A model generated the notes under the pieces. That model ran no database searches. It saw nothing but the letters and a program-made list of their open reading frames with translations, and was not told the DNA's origin. Below, piece by piece: positions 17,160-27,032 of a DNA stretch of 64,000 bases. Where the stretch lies: the NCBI RefSeq assembly GCF_009184865.1, contig NZ_CP045096.1, positions 2,976,001 through 3,040,000 of the forward strand, given 5' to 3'. This DNA is from Streptomyces phaeolivaceus. Lineage in GTDB: Bacteria; Actinomycetota; Actinomycetes; Streptomycetales; Streptomycetaceae. Within the stretch, counting starts at the first letter, position 1, and each line of letters starts with the position of its first letter. Both the position numbers and the translations under genes were made by a program.

Positions 17160-19028
17160 CTACTTCTTGCCCTTGCCGCCACCGGCGCTCTCGTCGCTGG
17201 ACAGGACGGCGATGAAGGCCTCCTGCGGAACCTCCACGGAGCCCACCATCTTCATCCGCTTCTTGCCCTCCTTCTGCTTCTCCAGCAGCTTCCGCTTACG
17301 GGAGATGTCACCGCCGTAGCACTTGGCGAGGACGTCCTTGCGGATGGCGCGGATGGTCTCGCGGGCGATGACCCGCGACCCGATGGCCGCCTGGATGGGC
17401 ACCTCGAAGGCCTGCCGAGGGATCAGCTCGCGCAGCTTGGCGACGAGCCGCACCCCGTACGCGTACGCCGCGTCCTTGTGCGTGACCGCCGAGAAGGCGT
17501 CCACCTTGTCGCCGTGCAGCAGGATGTCGACCTTGACCAGGCTGGAGGCCTGCTCACCGGTGGGCTCGTAGTCCAGCGACGCGTATCCGCGCGTCTTGGA
17601 CTTCAACTGGTCGAAGAAGTCGAAGACGATCTCCGCGAGCGGCAGGGTGTACCGGATCTCGACCCGGTCCTCCGACAGATAGTCCATCCCGAGCAGGGTG
17701 CCGCGCCGGGTCTGGCACAGCTCCATGATCGAACCGATGAACTCGGAGGGCGCGAGGATCGTGGCCCGTACGACGGGCTCGAACACGGAGTCGATCTTCC
17801 CCTCGGGGAACTCGCTCGGGTTGGTGACCGTGTGCTCGGCGCCGTCCTCCATGACCACGCGGTAGACCACGTTGGGCGCGGTCGCGATCAGATCGAGGCC
17901 GAACTCGCGCTCCAGCCGCTCCCGGATCACGTCCAGGTGCAGCAGCCCGAGGAAACCGACACGGAACCCGAACCCCAGCGCCGCCGAGGTCTCCGGCTCG
18001 TACACCAGCGCGGCGTCGTTGAGCTGAAGCTTGTCGAGCGCGTCACGCAGCTCGGGATAGTCCGAGCCGTCGAGCGGATAGAGCCCCGAGAAGACCATGG
18101 GCTTGGGGTCCTTGTAACCGCCGAGCGCCTCGGTCGCCCCCTTGTGCAGGGTGGTGATGGTGTCACCGACCTTGGACTGGCGGACGTCCTTCACACCGGT
18201 GATGAGATAACCCACCTCCCCGACACCGAGCCCGTCGGCCGCCTTCATCTCGGGGGCCGAGACCCCGATCTCCAGCAGCTCATGGGTCGCGCCCGTGGAC
18301 ATCATCCGGATCCGCTCACGCTTGTTGAGCTGACCGTCGATGACACGGACGTACGTCACGACGCCGCGGTAGGAGTCGTACACCGAGTCGAAGATCATGG
18401 CGCGCGCCGGGGCGTCCTGGACACCGACGGGCGCCGGAACCTCGGCGACCACCCGGTCCAGCAGCGCCTCGACACCCAGACCGGTCTTCGCGGAGACCCT
18501 GAGCACGTCCGCCGGGTCACAGCCGATGAGGTTGGCCAGCTCCTCGGAGAACTTCTCCGGCTGCGCGGCCGGCAGGTCGATCTTGTTCAGCACAGGGATG
18601 ATCTTGAGGTCGTTCTCCATCGCCAGATACAGATTGGCGAGGGTCTGGGCCTCGATGCCCTGGGCCGCGTCGACGAGGAGGACCGTCCCCTCACAGGCCG
18701 CCAGCGACCGCGACACCTCGTACGTGAAGTCGACGTGCCCAGGGGTGTCGATCATGTTGAGGATGTGCGTGCTGCCCGGATCGTCGGTCGGCGCCCAGGG
18801 CAGACGCACCGCCTGGGACTTGATCGTGATGCCACGCTCACGCTCGATGTCCATGCGGTCGAGGTACTGAGCACGCATCTGCCGCTGCTCGACCACACCG
18901 GTCAGCTGAAGCATCCGGTCGGCGAGCGTGGACTTGCCGTGGTCGATGTGCGCGATGATGCAGAAGTTGCGGATCAGAGCCGGGTCGGTACGGCTCGGCT
19001 CGGGCACATGGCTAGGGATCGCGGGCAC
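17160..19028 (-). CDS. lepA: Elongation factor 4 / LepA back-translocase GTPase
   Basis: This is a 622-residue ribosomal GTPase. G1 [14 protein letters not shown]3 IDTPGHVDF and G4 NKIDLPAA are present; later come domain II, the EF-G-like domains ([15 protein letters not shown]) and the lepA-specific basic C-terminus ([17 protein letters not shown]). Length matches EF4. The start is GTG at 19028 ([11 protein letters not shown]); the open frame to 19193 is unlike other LepA proteins. LepA affects ribosome movement and initiation, especially under ionic stress. A terminator hairpin follows. Confidence 0.97.
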   Translation of the reverse strand: MPAIPSHVPEPSRTDPALIRNFCIIAHIDHGKSTLADRMLQLTGVVEQRQMRAQYLDRMDIERERGITIKSQAVRLPWAPTDDPGSTHILNMIDTPGHVDFTYEVSRSLAACEGTVLLVDAAQGIEAQTLANLYLAMENDLKIIPVLNKIDLPAAQPEKFSEELANLIGCDPADVLRVSAKTGLGVEALLDRVVAEVPAPVGVQDAPARAMIFDSVYDSYRGVVTYVRVIDGQLNKRERIRMMSTGATHELLEIGVSAPEMKAADGLGVGEVGYLITGVKDVRQSKVGDTITTLHKGATEALGGYKDPKPMVFSGLYPLDGSDYPELRDALDKLQLNDAALVYEPETSAALGFGFRVGFLGLLHLDVIRERLEREFGLDLIATAPNVVYRVVMEDGAEHTVTNPSEFPEGKIDSVFEPVVRATILAPSEFIGSIMELCQTRRGTLLGMDYLSEDRVEIRYTLPLAEIVFDFFDQLKSKTRGYASLDYEPTGEQASSLVKVDILLHGDKVDAFSAVTHKDAAYAYGVRLVAKLRELIPRQAFEVPIQAAIGSRVIARETIRAIRKDVLAKCYGGDISRKRKLLEKQKEGKKRMKMVGSVEVPQEAFIAVLSSDESAGGGKGKK

Positions 19029-19146
19029 GCAGGGTCCTGATTCTTGAGGTGTCCGCAGCCGTCTGCGGTCTCGGGTCGGATCTGGAGGGTCTGACGAGTC
19101 TGGTACGTAGGCACCATGGTCCCACGGGCGGAGAGCTGCGACCGGT

Positions 19147-19176
19147 TTGGGCCGACCCGTGGACGGCTGGTAGCGT
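19147..19176 (+). promoter_or_regulatory. Predicted promoter of rpsT
   Basis: TTGGGC (19147-19152), 18 bp, then TAGCGT (19171-19176), about 80 bp upstream of the rpsT GTG. This is a good match to streptomycete vegetative promoters and to the TAGCGT-type -10. Confidence 0.5.
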
Positions 19177-19256
19177 GGGCGGCTGTGTCTCATGCCCTCT
19201 CAGCAGGAGGCACATCCCAAGAAGATCAAGCAAGATCAAGCTGAAAAGGCTCATTC

Positions 19257-19523
19257 GTGGCGAACATCAAGTCCCAGATCAAGCGGAACAAGACCAACGA
19301 GAAGGCGCGCCTTCGCAACAAGGCCGTCAAGTCGTCGCTCAAGACCGCGATCCGCAAGGCCCGCGAGGCCGCTGCCGCGGGTGACACCGAGAAGGCCACC
19401 GAGTACCAGCGCGCTGCCGCGCGTCAGCTCGACAAGGCCGTCTCGAAGGGCGTCATCCACAAGAACCAGGCCGCCAACAAGAAGTCGGCGCTTGCTTCCA
19501 AGGTCGCTTCCCTCAAGGGCTGA
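19257..19523 (+). CDS. rpsT: 30S ribosomal protein S20
   Basis: This 88-residue protein is typical of S20: [21 protein letters not shown], an alpha-helical lysine-rich body and [16 protein letters not shown]. It binds 16S rRNA helix 44 and the 5' domain early in assembly. Start is GTG at 19257, preceded by GGAGG-like sequence (about 19207) far upstream, so the close RBS is weak. It is monocistronic, followed by a hairpin terminator at 19650-19695. Confidence 0.98.
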   Translation: MANIKSQIKRNKTNEKARLRNKAVKSSLKTAIRKAREAAAAGDTEKATEYQRAAARQLDKAVSKGVIHKNQAANKKSALASKVASLKG

Positions 19524-19649
19524 GCTCCACCTTTGATCTGATCGCCGGCTGGACCCGAGCGGGCCCTCTCACTCCGCTCCCACCCGGCACCCCGGACCCG
19601 TACGCGGCCTGCGTTCGCCACGCGGGTATGGGTCCACCATCCTGAACCA

Positions 19650-19695
19650 GGGCCCCGCCCCCGTCCCTTCCCCAGAGACGGATGCGGGGCCTTTG
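19650..19695 (+). terminator. rpsT terminator
   Basis: GGCCCCGC (19651-19658) pairs with GCGGGGCC (19684-19691), followed by CTTT. It lies 127 bp after the rpsT stop in the 338-bp gap before holA, which also carries the dispersed repeat half-copy. Confidence 0.6.
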
Positions 19696-19724
19696 GCATA
19701 TGGCTCACCCCGGTGCGCGTCAGG

Positions 19725-19757
19725 GGCGCGGGGAACTGCGCGACAAGCCACGACGCT
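19725..19757. repeat. Dispersed repeat, half copy between rpsT and holA ends
   Basis: TCAGGGGCGCGGGGAACTGC followed by GCGACAAGCCACG matches the right arm of the full repeat. It sits between convergent genes rpsT and holA. The remainder of 19758-19861 shows only C-rich sequence. Confidence 0.75.
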
Positions 19758-19861
19758 CCCGCACGTACCCACCCACAGCCGCTCCCCTCCCCCATCTCTC
19801 CGGGGGCGAAGAGGCAGCGCCCCTGGACGACGGAACGGGTAGGGGCGGCGGGGGCGAAAAC

Positions 19862-20848
19862 TCACCCCCGACGAGACCGCGCCGCCCGCGCGATCGTCAC
19901 AACCGCCTTCTCCAACGCGTACTCGGGATCATCCCCCCCACCCTTCACCCCCGCATCCGCCGCGGCCACCGCCCGCAGGGCAACGGCCACCCCATCCGGC
20001 GTCCACCCCCGCATCTGCTGCCGCACCCGATCGATCTTCCACGGCGGCATCCCCAACTCCCGCGCGAGATCCCCCGGCCGCCCACCCCGCGCCGACGACA
20101 GCTTCCCGATCGCCCGCACCGCCTGCGCCAGCGCACTGGTGATCAACACCGGTGCCACCCCGGTCGAAAGCGACCACCGCAGCGCCTCCAACGCCTCCGC
20201 CGCCCGCCCCTCGACGGCCCGATCGGCCACCTCGAAGCTCGACGCCTCGGCCCGCCCGGTGTAGTACCGCCCGACCACCGCCTCGTCGATCGTCCCCTCG
20301 ACATCCGCGACCAACTGCGCCGCCGCGGACGCCAACTCCCGCAGATCACTCCCGATCGCGTCGCAGAGCGCCTGGCACGCCTCGGGCGTGGCGGCCCGCC
20401 CCAGCGTCCGGAACTCCCCCCGCACGAACGCCAGCCGATCCGCCGGCTTCGTCATCTTGGGGCACGCCACCTCCCGCGCCCCCACCTTGCGCGCCGCGTC
20501 CAGCAGCGCCTTCCCCTTGGCCCCGCCCGCGTGCAGCAGCACCAGGGTGATCTCCTCGGCGGGAGCCCCCAGATACGCCTTCACGTCCTTGACGGTGTCG
20601 GCCGACAGATCCTGCGCGTTGCGTACGACCACGACCTTGCGCTCCGCGAAGAGCGACGGACTCGTCAGCTCCGCGAGCGTGCCGGGCTGCAACTGCTCCG
20701 AGGACAGATCCCGCACATCCGTGTCGGCGTCGGATGCCTTCGCCGCGGCCACCACCACCTGCACGGCCCGGTCCAGCAGCAGATCCTCCTGGCCCACGGC
20801 GAGCGTCACGGGGGCGAGAGGGTCGTCATTCACACTCTTCTTGGCCAT
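19862..20848 (-). CDS. holA: DNA polymerase III subunit delta
   Basis: HolA is the clamp-loader 'wrench' that opens the beta clamp. This 328-residue protein begins MAKKSVNDDPLAPVTLAVG at 20848 (a second ATG at 20860 is possible). The AAA+-like fold shows VGQEDLLLDRAV, KVVVVRNAQDL, LVLLHAGGAKGKAL, the helical DLRELASAAAQLVAD region and the PWKIDRVRQQMRGWTPD collar helices. No P-loop Lys is present, as usual for delta. It is 170 bp downstream of an 81-residue gene and may be co-transcribed with comEC upstream. Confidence 0.92.
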   Translation of the reverse strand: MAKKSVNDDPLAPVTLAVGQEDLLLDRAVQVVVAAAKASDADTDVRDLSSEQLQPGTLAELTSPSLFAERKVVVVRNAQDLSADTVKDVKAYLGAPAEEITLVLLHAGGAKGKALLDAARKVGAREVACPKMTKPADRLAFVRGEFRTLGRAATPEACQALCDAIGSDLRELASAAAQLVADVEGTIDEAVVGRYYTGRAEASSFEVADRAVEGRAAEALEALRWSLSTGVAPVLITSALAQAVRAIGKLSSARGGRPGDLARELGMPPWKIDRVRQQMRGWTPDGVAVALRAVAAADAGVKGGGDDPEYALEKAVVTIARAARSRRG

Positions 20849-20893
20849 CCGGGACAGCATCCCACGCCCCACTGACAGTCCACTCGCGACAAC

Positions 20894-20966
20894 CGCGCCC
20901 CGTAAGGGCCGTAGGCCCTCAAGGGGCGCGGGGAACTGCGCGGGGAACTGCGCGAGCAACCCCCAC
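20894..20966. repeat. Dispersed repeat copy with internally duplicated GGGGAACTGCGC
   Basis: A hairpin (GCGCCCCGTAAGGGCC ... GGCCCTCAAGGGGCGC) leads into GGGGAACTGCGC written twice in a row, then GAGCAACCCC. It sits just upstream of holA and downstream of the 81-aa gene, an end-of-gene position like the other copies. Confidence 0.8.
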
Positions 20967-21018
20967 GAAGCCGCACCCGACGAACGACCGACCAGGAAAC
21001 CGGCCCCCAGCGGAGGCG

Positions 21019-21264
21019 TCACGGCTCCTCGCGCCACCCCTCCCACTCCCCCGCGAACTCGTCCAACGCCACCGGATCGAGCCGCCCCCGCTCGTCCCGC
21101 AGCACCACCAGCCACTGCGCGTCCTCGGCGTCGTCCTCCCCGGCCAGCGCGTCCCGCACCACCTGCGGCTCCTCATCCAGCCCGAACCGCTCCCCGAGCA
21201 CCTCCACGACCTCCTCGGCCGCCTCCCGATCGGGCAACACCAGCACATGCCTCACATCACTCAC
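21019..21264 (-). CDS. Conserved small acidic protein, function unknown
   Basis: An 81-residue protein with GTG start at 21264 (VSDVRHVLVLPDREAAEE). It is acidic, with an alpha/beta look: VLVLPDREAAEEVVEVLGER, then QWLVVLRDERGRLDP, ending EFAGEWEGWREEP. No motif I recognise. It lies between the NAT and holA on the same strand and is probably part of that transcription unit. The longer open frame overlaps the C-rich repeat and is rejected. Confidence 0.7.
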   Translation of the reverse strand: MSDVRHVLVLPDREAAEEVVEVLGERFGLDEEPQVVRDALAGEDDAEDAQWLVVLRDERGRLDPVALDEFAGEWEGWREEP

Positions 21265-21340
21265 GCCCCCATTCTTCCGCGACGCACACCCCACCGGGGC
21301 CCTCCCCCTCCCCTCCCCTCCCCTCCCCGTCCCGCCCCCT

Positions 21341-21429
21341 CCGCCCCTCCCCCTCAACGCCCCCTCCGTCCCTCCGCCCCTCCCCCTCAACGCCCCCTCC
21401 GTCCCTCCGCCCCTCCCCCTCAACGCCCC
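21341..21429. repeat. 33-bp tandem repeat, 2.7 copies, C-rich
   Basis: Units start at 21341, 21374 and 21407 (CCGCCCCTCCCCCTCAACGC in the first 20 bases). The last copy overlaps the NAT stop codon at 21420. Upstream of it (21300-21340) is a C-rich TCCCC run. It is low complexity and prone to slippage. Confidence 0.85.
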
Positions 21430-22238
21430 CCGCGCCCCGCGCCCACCTCCGGCACCCGGCTCAGTTCCATTCCGAACCGCTCCCGGTATGCCGCCAGTAC
21501 CTCCGCGTCCGTCGGGAGTTCGGTCACCTCCCGGTCGCCCTCCGCCGAGGTGAGGGTCAGCGTGCGCCCGCTGAGGGTGATGCGACCGCCGTCCTCGGCG
21601 ACCCGGGAGCAGACGAGGGACCGGGTGAAGTGGGAGGCCGGTGAGGTGCTGTGCCACCAGGCCCCGACCACGAAGTCCCCGAGCACCCTCGGCCGCACCT
21701 CCAGCCGGTACCGGGGCTTGCCGTCCCGGAACACGTCCAGGTCCCCGAACTCCCGCCCCCCGCTCTCCCGGTCGGCCTCCGCCACCCGGAACGCCCCACC
21801 CGGATCCGCCTGCTCCCCCCGGTCCCCGAACTCCAACGGACGGTGGCTGTTCGTCCCGAACCCGACATCCGCCAGCCAGTCGCCACCGTCCACCGTCCGT
21901 ACCCGCAGCGCGAGATGGTCGTACGGGACACCCAGCCGCCCCTCCTCGTCGTACACCCGCGCCGCCAGCAGCGTCACATCGAACCCGAGCGCCGCCAGCA
22001 ACGCCCCGAACAACCCGTTCAGTTCGAAGCAGAAGCCGCCCCTGCGCTCCCCGACCACCTTGTCCAGCAGGCGCTTCTCCTCCAGGACGATCTCCTCCCC
22101 GAGGTGGATCGACAGGTTCTCGAACGGCACCGCCCGCAGATGGCGCAGGTGCAGTTCACGCAGTACGTCGACAGTGGGCCAGGCCGGCTGCTCGGCCCCG
22201 AGGCGGCGGAGGTAGGCGTCAATCTCTGCGGTTTCCAT
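21420..22238 (-). CDS. nat: Arylamine N-acetyltransferase (NAT)
   Basis: NAT transfers acetyl groups from acetyl-CoA to aromatic amines and hydrazines. The 272-residue protein has the family triad: Cys70 (RRGGFCFELN), His108 (PYDHLAL) and Asp124 (LADVGFG). In actinobacteria related NATs also act in amide formation of secondary metabolites, but nothing nearby suggests that. ATG at 22238 lies 4 bp after the comEC stop, so it is probably in the com operon. Its 3' end runs into a C-rich tandem repeat. Confidence 0.93.
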   Translation of the reverse strand: METAEIDAYLRRLGAEQPAWPTVDVLRELHLRHLRAVPFENLSIHLGEEIVLEEKRLLDKVVGERRGGFCFELNGLFGALLAALGFDVTLLAARVYDEEGRLGVPYDHLALRVRTVDGGDWLADVGFGTNSHRPLEFGDRGEQADPGGAFRVAEADRESGGREFGDLDVFRDGKPRYRLEVRPRVLGDFVVGAWWHSTSPASHFTRSLVCSRVAEDGGRITLSGRTLTLTSAEGDREVTELPTDAEVLAAYRERFGMELSRVPEVGAGRGGR

Positions 22239-22242
22239 GCCC

Positions 22243-24822
22243 TCAGTCTCTCGCCACGAGCAGCTCCTTCGACGTACCCGCGACGGCGATCGCGCCGTCC
22301 TCGTCCGTACGCAGCACCGTGGCACCCCCGGCCCGCAGCGCCGCGACCGTGCTGGGGGCCGGGTGACCGTACGGGTTGTCCGCGCCCACCGAAATGAGGG
22401 CCAGCCGTGGTGCCATCGCCCGTATCAGTCCCGGGTCCTGGTAGGCCGAACCGTGGTGGGCGACCTTCACGACGTCCACGGCACCCAGGGCGGCGGCCTC
22501 CGGGGATCTCGCCAGTTCCCGCTGGCCGGGTGGTTCCAGGTCGCCGAGGAGCAGCAGGGTCAGCCCGGCCGAGCGGACCAGCATGGTCACGCTGGCGTCG
22601 TTCGGCCCGTCCGGTGCGGCGGCGTCGCCCGGCGGCCACAGCACCCGCCAGGTGAGGCCTCCCGTGCGCCGCTCCTCCCCGGCCACGGCCCGGGTCAGCG
22701 GGATCCGCCGGGCCGCCGCCTCCGCGCGCACGAACGCGGCCTGGTCCGCGGGTTCCTCGAAGCCCGTCGCCGCGATCGCGCCCACCGAACGCCCTCGCAG
22801 CACTCCCGGCAGCCCCACCACATGGTCGGCGTGGAAGTGTGTGAGGACCACCAGCGGGATCCTGGTGATGCCGAGCGATGTCAGACAGCGGTCGACCAGC
22901 ACCGGATCGGGACCCGCGTCCACGACCACCCCGGCGCCGTCGCCCGCCGCGAGGACGGTCGCGTCCCCTTGTCCCACATCGCACATCACGAAGCGCCAGC
23001 CCGGCGGCGGCCACCCCGTGATCACCCTGGTCAGCGGCGGCGGCTGCACCACGACCAGCAGGAACGCCACCATGCAGGCCCCCACCAGCCACGGGTGGCT
23101 CAGGAGCCGCCGCCCGACGAGGACGAGAACCACGGTGACCAGGACGAGCAGCAGCGCGCCGGTCCAGCCGCCCGGCCAGTCCACCCCCGCGCCGGGAAGC
23201 GAGGCCCCGGTGCGGGCGATGTCCGCGATCCAGCCGGCGGGCCAGCCCGCACACCAGGCGAGGCACTCGGCCACGGGCATCGCCACCGGGGCCGCCGCCA
23301 GCGTGGCGAATCCCAGCACCGTGGCCGGGGCCACCGCGAACTCCGCCAGCAGATTGCACGGCACCGCCACCAGGCTCACCTTGGCCGACAGCACGGCGAC
23401 GACCGGCGCGCACACCGCCTGCGCGGCTCCCGCCGCCGCCAGCGCCTCGGCCGGACGCGGTGGCACCCGGCGCCGCTGGAGCGCCGCACTCCAGCGCGGG
23501 GCGAGGGTGAGCAGGGCCCCGGTCGCGAGCACGGACAGCAGGAAGCCGTAACTACGGGCCAGCCACGGGTCGTAGAGCACCAGCAGCAGCACCGCCGTCG
23601 CCAGCGCGGGGACGAGGGACCTGCGGCGCCCCGTCGCGATGGCCAGCAGCGCGATCGAACCGCAGGCCGCGGCCCGCACCACACTCGGTTCCGGTCGGCA
23701 CACGATCACGAACCCGAGCGTCAGCGCACCGCCGGCCAGCGCGGTCGCCCGCAGCGGAATCCCGAGCCGGGGCGCGAGCCCCCGTCGCTCGGCCCGCTGC
23801 GCCAGCCCCGGCGGCCCGATGAACAGGGCCAGCAGGATCGTGAAATTCGCCCCGCTCACAGCGAGCAGATGCGTGAGGTCGGTCGCCTTGAACGCCTCGT
23901 CCAACTCGGTCGGCACCCGCGAGGTGTCCCCGACGACGAACCCCGGCAGCAGTGCCCGCGCGTCCGCGTCCAGCCCGTCGGTCGCCTCCCGCAGCCCCGC
24001 GCGCAGCCGCCCCGCGACCCGCTGCGCCGCGCTCGGCTCCTCCACCACCACCGGCACCCCACCGCCCCGTACCCGCAGCACGGCCGCCACCCGGTCGCCC
24101 CCGACCATGGCAGGCACGGCCCGCGCGTTCACCCGCACCCGGGTGGACGGCAGCAGCGAGAGCCAGGCCGCCCGAGCGGACCCTCCCTCCGCATCGACGA
24201 TGACCAGCACCGGTGTCCGTGTGTCCACGACCGCCCCGTCCGGGCCCCGCACCCGGCGTACCTCGGCCTGGAGGAGCACGGCGGTCGGGGCCGCGTGATT
24301 GCCCTTGATCCGGGGGCGGGTGAGCCGTGGGTCGGACGTCAGCGCGACCTCCGCGGTCACCGGGGCGTACCGCTCGGCCAGGGCGGGCACCGGCCCCCGC
24401 CGCAGATCCGCCCCGTGCAGCCCGGCGGATGCGGCAGCCGCACCGGCACACAGCAGCACGGCCGCGACGGACACCCGCGTCCAGCCCCCAGCCCACCTCC
24501 GTCCTCGCCCTCGCCCTCGCCCTCGCCCTAGTCGGGGAACGAGCAGCGCCGAGCCCACGACCAGGCAGACCACGACCACTCCCGTGACCCAGCCGGGCGA
24601 GGCGTGCACCATCAGCGCCGCCGTACCCCACGCGGCCAGCGCCGGAGGCACGAGACGCAGATCCGTCGGCCCCTCCTGCCGGGGATGCGCGTCACCGAGC
24701 CGGCTGCCGGAGGCCGCGTGCACGGCGGGTCGAGAGGGAACCCCCTGCCGTGGAACGCCCTGCCGTGGAGCGCCCCGCACCCCGGCCGCGGCCGTGGGCA
24801 CCTCGCCCTCGCTCGGCCTCAT
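22243..24822 (-). CDS. comEC: ComEC/Rec2 competence channel protein with MBL domain
   Basis: This 859-residue protein starts at ATG 24822 (MRPSEGEVPTAAAGV). It has several N-terminal membrane segments (about 60-130), a DUF4131-like OB region, the competence domain with many membrane helices (HLLAVSGANFTILLALFIG) and a C-terminal MBL domain: MCDVGQGDATVL, HFHADHVVGL (HxHxDH), LGDLE and HHGSAY. In transformable bacteria ComEC passes single-stranded DNA across the membrane. In Streptomyces its role is unclear since natural transformation is not general. It overlaps comEA by 4 bp. A GC-rich Arg/Gly tract near residue 95 comes from a CCTCGC microsatellite. Confidence 0.92.
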   Translation of the reverse strand: MRPSEGEVPTAAAGVRGAPRQGVPRQGVPSRPAVHAASGSRLGDAHPRQEGPTDLRLVPPALAAWGTAALMVHASPGWVTGVVVVCLVVGSALLVPRLGRGRGRGRGRRWAGGWTRVSVAAVLLCAGAAAASAGLHGADLRRGPVPALAERYAPVTAEVALTSDPRLTRPRIKGNHAAPTAVLLQAEVRRVRGPDGAVVDTRTPVLVIVDAEGGSARAAWLSLLPSTRVRVNARAVPAMVGGDRVAAVLRVRGGGVPVVVEEPSAAQRVAGRLRAGLREATDGLDADARALLPGFVVGDTSRVPTELDEAFKATDLTHLLAVSGANFTILLALFIGPPGLAQRAERRGLAPRLGIPLRATALAGGALTLGFVIVCRPEPSVVRAAACGSIALLAIATGRRRSLVPALATAVLLLVLYDPWLARSYGFLLSVLATGALLTLAPRWSAALQRRRVPPRPAEALAAAGAAQAVCAPVVAVLSAKVSLVAVPCNLLAEFAVAPATVLGFATLAAAPVAMPVAECLAWCAGWPAGWIADIARTGASLPGAGVDWPGGWTGALLLVLVTVVLVLVGRRLLSHPWLVGACMVAFLLVVVQPPPLTRVITGWPPPGWRFVMCDVGQGDATVLAAGDGAGVVVDAGPDPVLVDRCLTSLGITRIPLVVLTHFHADHVVGLPGVLRGRSVGAIAATGFEEPADQAAFVRAEAAARRIPLTRAVAGEERRTGGLTWRVLWPPGDAAAPDGPNDASVTMLVRSAGLTLLLLGDLEPPGQRELARSPEAAALGAVDVVKVAHHGSAYQDPGLIRAMAPRLALISVGADNPYGHPAPSTVAALRAGGATVLRTDEDGAIAVAGTSKELLVARD

Positions 24823-25925
24823 GGCCGTACGAGATTCCGCAGGTCGGCGAAGCGGCGGTCGCCGATGCCGTTCACCTCGCGCAGTTCGTCGACCGAGCGG
24901 AAGCCGCCGTGCTGGGCGCGGTAGTCGATGATGTGCTGGGCGAGGACGGGGCCGACGCCGGGCAGGGTGTCCAACTGGTCGGCGGTGGCCGTATTGAGGA
25001 AAACGGGAGCCGCCGGAGCCGCCCCGCTCCCGACCACACCACCACCGCTCGCTCCCGCCCCCGCTCCGGGCACCGCACCCGGGCCGGGCACCGGTGCCGG
25101 GCTGCCGACCAGGACCTGTTCGCCGTCCACGAGGAGCCGGGCGCGGTTGAGCCCGTCGGTGTTCGCGCCCGGCCGGACCCCGCCCGCCGCGCGCAGGGCG
25201 TCGGCCACCCGGGAACCGGCGGGCAACCGCTGGATCCCCGGTCGGCGCACCTTCCCGCCGACGTCCACCACGATCGCGGGCCCGGCCGTGGAAGCGCCCG
25301 CCCCGAGGGAGGCACCCGCTCCCGCCGCCCGTCCGTCCCCGGGCGCCCCGAACGAGGCCGCCGGTCCCCCGGAGTCCTCCGAATCCCCCGAGGCCCCCGA
25401 GGCCCCCGGTACACCCACCCGCACCACCTCGGGCGCGCTCACCGGCTGGGTCCGGCCCGCCCAGAAGTGCTGTGCCGCGAACACCGCCGCGACGACGAGC
25501 ACCACGCTCAGCGCGACCACGCTCTTGCGCTCGATGCCGCACCGCACCTGCAACCACAACGGCAGCCGCTCCCGCACGGCCGGCCCCACCCGCTCCCGCC
25601 ACGCGCCCCGCTCCTCACGACCCGCAGCGCTGTCGCCGACCTCACCAGCCGTGCTCGCCGTACGCGCCCCAAGGGCCCCACGCTCCCCCGGCGGATCGTG
25701 CCCCAATTCCCTTGGCTCCCCGTCCCTTTCGGGGAAGAGCGCCTCCGCCCGCAGACGGAGCGTCTCCGCCGACGCCTGCCGCCGGCCGACCCTGCCGCGC
25801 GGCTGTCGGGAGGAGCGGTGCCGTGCGCGCCCGTCGGAGGACGGCCCCCGGCCCGGACCGCTGGTGACCGCCGCCGTACGTGAACATGACTGTGAACGTG
25901 AACGCGAACGTGATCGAAGTGCCAT
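24819..25925 (-). CDS. comEA: ComEA-like helix-hairpin-helix DNA-binding protein
   Basis: This is a 368-residue membrane-anchored protein. It has a basic, disordered N-terminus, one membrane segment (VVALSVVLVVAAVFAAQHFW, residues about 135-155), an SLBB domain (VVDVGGKVRRPGIQRLPAG) and a C-terminal pair of helix-hairpin-helix motifs (TLPGVGPVLAQHIIDYR; VNGIGDRRFADLR). In competent cells ComEA binds incoming dsDNA. ATG 25925 is used; a TTG at 25943 is also in frame. It is followed by comEC with an ATGA overlap and is the first gene of the com-NAT operon. Confidence 0.88.
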   Translation of the reverse strand: MALRSRSRSRSQSCSRTAAVTSGPGRGPSSDGRARHRSSRQPRGRVGRRQASAETLRLRAEALFPERDGEPRELGHDPPGERGALGARTASTAGEVGDSAAGREERGAWRERVGPAVRERLPLWLQVRCGIERKSVVALSVVLVVAAVFAAQHFWAGRTQPVSAPEVVRVGVPGASGASGDSEDSGGPAASFGAPGDGRAAGAGASLGAGASTAGPAIVVDVGGKVRRPGIQRLPAGSRVADALRAAGGVRPGANTDGLNRARLLVDGEQVLVGSPAPVPGPGAVPGAGAGASGGGVVGSGAAPAAPVFLNTATADQLDTLPGVGPVLAQHIIDYRAQHGGFRSVDELREVNGIGDRRFADLRNLVRP

Positions 25926-26087
25926 GCGACGAGGATCGGGCAACTTCGCCCACTCGCGATGATCTTGCTCAATTCCCGTGGACTACTACCCAGTTGTGGA
26001 CAACTCCGTCACTCACACGAGTGATCGACCAACGGACAGCCCGCACCCCGCACCCCCATCGATCGCCTCACCGAAGCAAGACGCACC

Positions 26088-26933
26088 TCACCGAGGCGAC
26101 ACAACCGCCCCCAGCAACCCGGGCCCCGTATGCGCCCCGATCACCGCCCCGACCTCGCTCACATAGAGGTCGGCCAAGCCGGGCACCCGGTCCCGCAGCC
26201 GCTCCGCCAGCGCCGAGGCCCGCTCGGGCGCGGCGAGGTGATGGACGGCGATGTCGACCGGCGCGCCGCCCGCCCGCTCGGCGACGATCTCCTCCAGGCG
26301 GGCGATGGCCCTGGACGCCGTACGGACCTTCTCCAGCATCTCGATACGGCCGCCGTCCAGCTGCAGCAGCGGCTTGACCGCCAGCGCGGACCCGAACAGC
26401 GCCTGTGCCGCACCGATGCGTCCGCCCCGGCGGAGATAGTCCAGGGTGTCGACGTAGAAGAACGCGGACGTACCCGCGGCCCGCTTCTCGGCGGCCGTGA
26501 CGGCGTCGTCCACCGTGCCGCCCGCCTCCGCGGACTCGGCGGCGGCCAGGGCGCAGAATCCGAGGGCCATCGCGACCATCCCGGTGTCCACGACGCGCAC
26601 CGGCACGGGCGCCTCGCGCGCCGCGAGCACGGCGGCGTCGTAGGTGCCCGAGAACTCGGCGGAGAGATGGAGGGAGACGATGCCCGTGGCGCCCGACTCG
26701 GCGACCCTGCGGTAGGTCTCCGCGAACAGTTCGGGGCTGGGGCGGGAGGTGGTGACGGACCGTCGTTTCTGCAGTGCCTGGGCCAGGGAGCGCGCCGAGA
26801 TCTCGGTGCCCTCGTCGAGCGCCTCGCCGCCGAGGACCACGGTCAGGGGTACCGCGGTGATGCCGTGACGCTCCATCGCCGGCGGCGGCAGGTAGGCCGT
26901 TGAATCGGTGACGATCGCGACATGGCGGGACAT
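26088..26933 (-). CDS. DegV family fatty-acid-binding protein
   Basis: DegV proteins hold a fatty acid for FakA/FakB-type kinases. The 281-residue protein begins MSRHVAIVTDSTAYLPP with the DST-type ligand motif. TSRPSPELFAE, HLSAEFSGTYDAAV and DTGMVAMALG line the lipid pocket, and LRRGGRIG is the family loop. Whether a partner FakA kinase exists cannot be seen here. It sits between comEA and a membrane coiled-coil protein on the same strand with 162-bp and 99-bp gaps. Confidence 0.88.
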   Translation of the reverse strand: MSRHVAIVTDSTAYLPPPAMERHGITAVPLTVVLGGEALDEGTEISARSLAQALQKRRSVTTSRPSPELFAETYRRVAESGATGIVSLHLSAEFSGTYDAAVLAAREAPVPVRVVDTGMVAMALGFCALAAAESAEAGGTVDDAVTAAEKRAAGTSAFFYVDTLDYLRRGGRIGAAQALFGSALAVKPLLQLDGGRIEMLEKVRTASRAIARLEEIVAERAGGAPVDIAVHHLAAPERASALAERLRDRVPGLADLYVSEVGAVIGAHTGPGLLGAVVSPR

Positions 26934-27032
26934 GAGCTGGAGGTTACCCGTCGAGCCCCGGGGACGGCAGCCCGCCCCCTCTCACCTGCGACCGGGCGGA
27001 GCGAACCGACCGGGACGGCCGCGCCGGCCGGC

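Noticed and set aside
24500..24532. CCTCGC microsatellite in comEC as a phase-variation tract
   Set aside because: It is a 6-bp unit, so length change keeps the frame; no evidence for switching.
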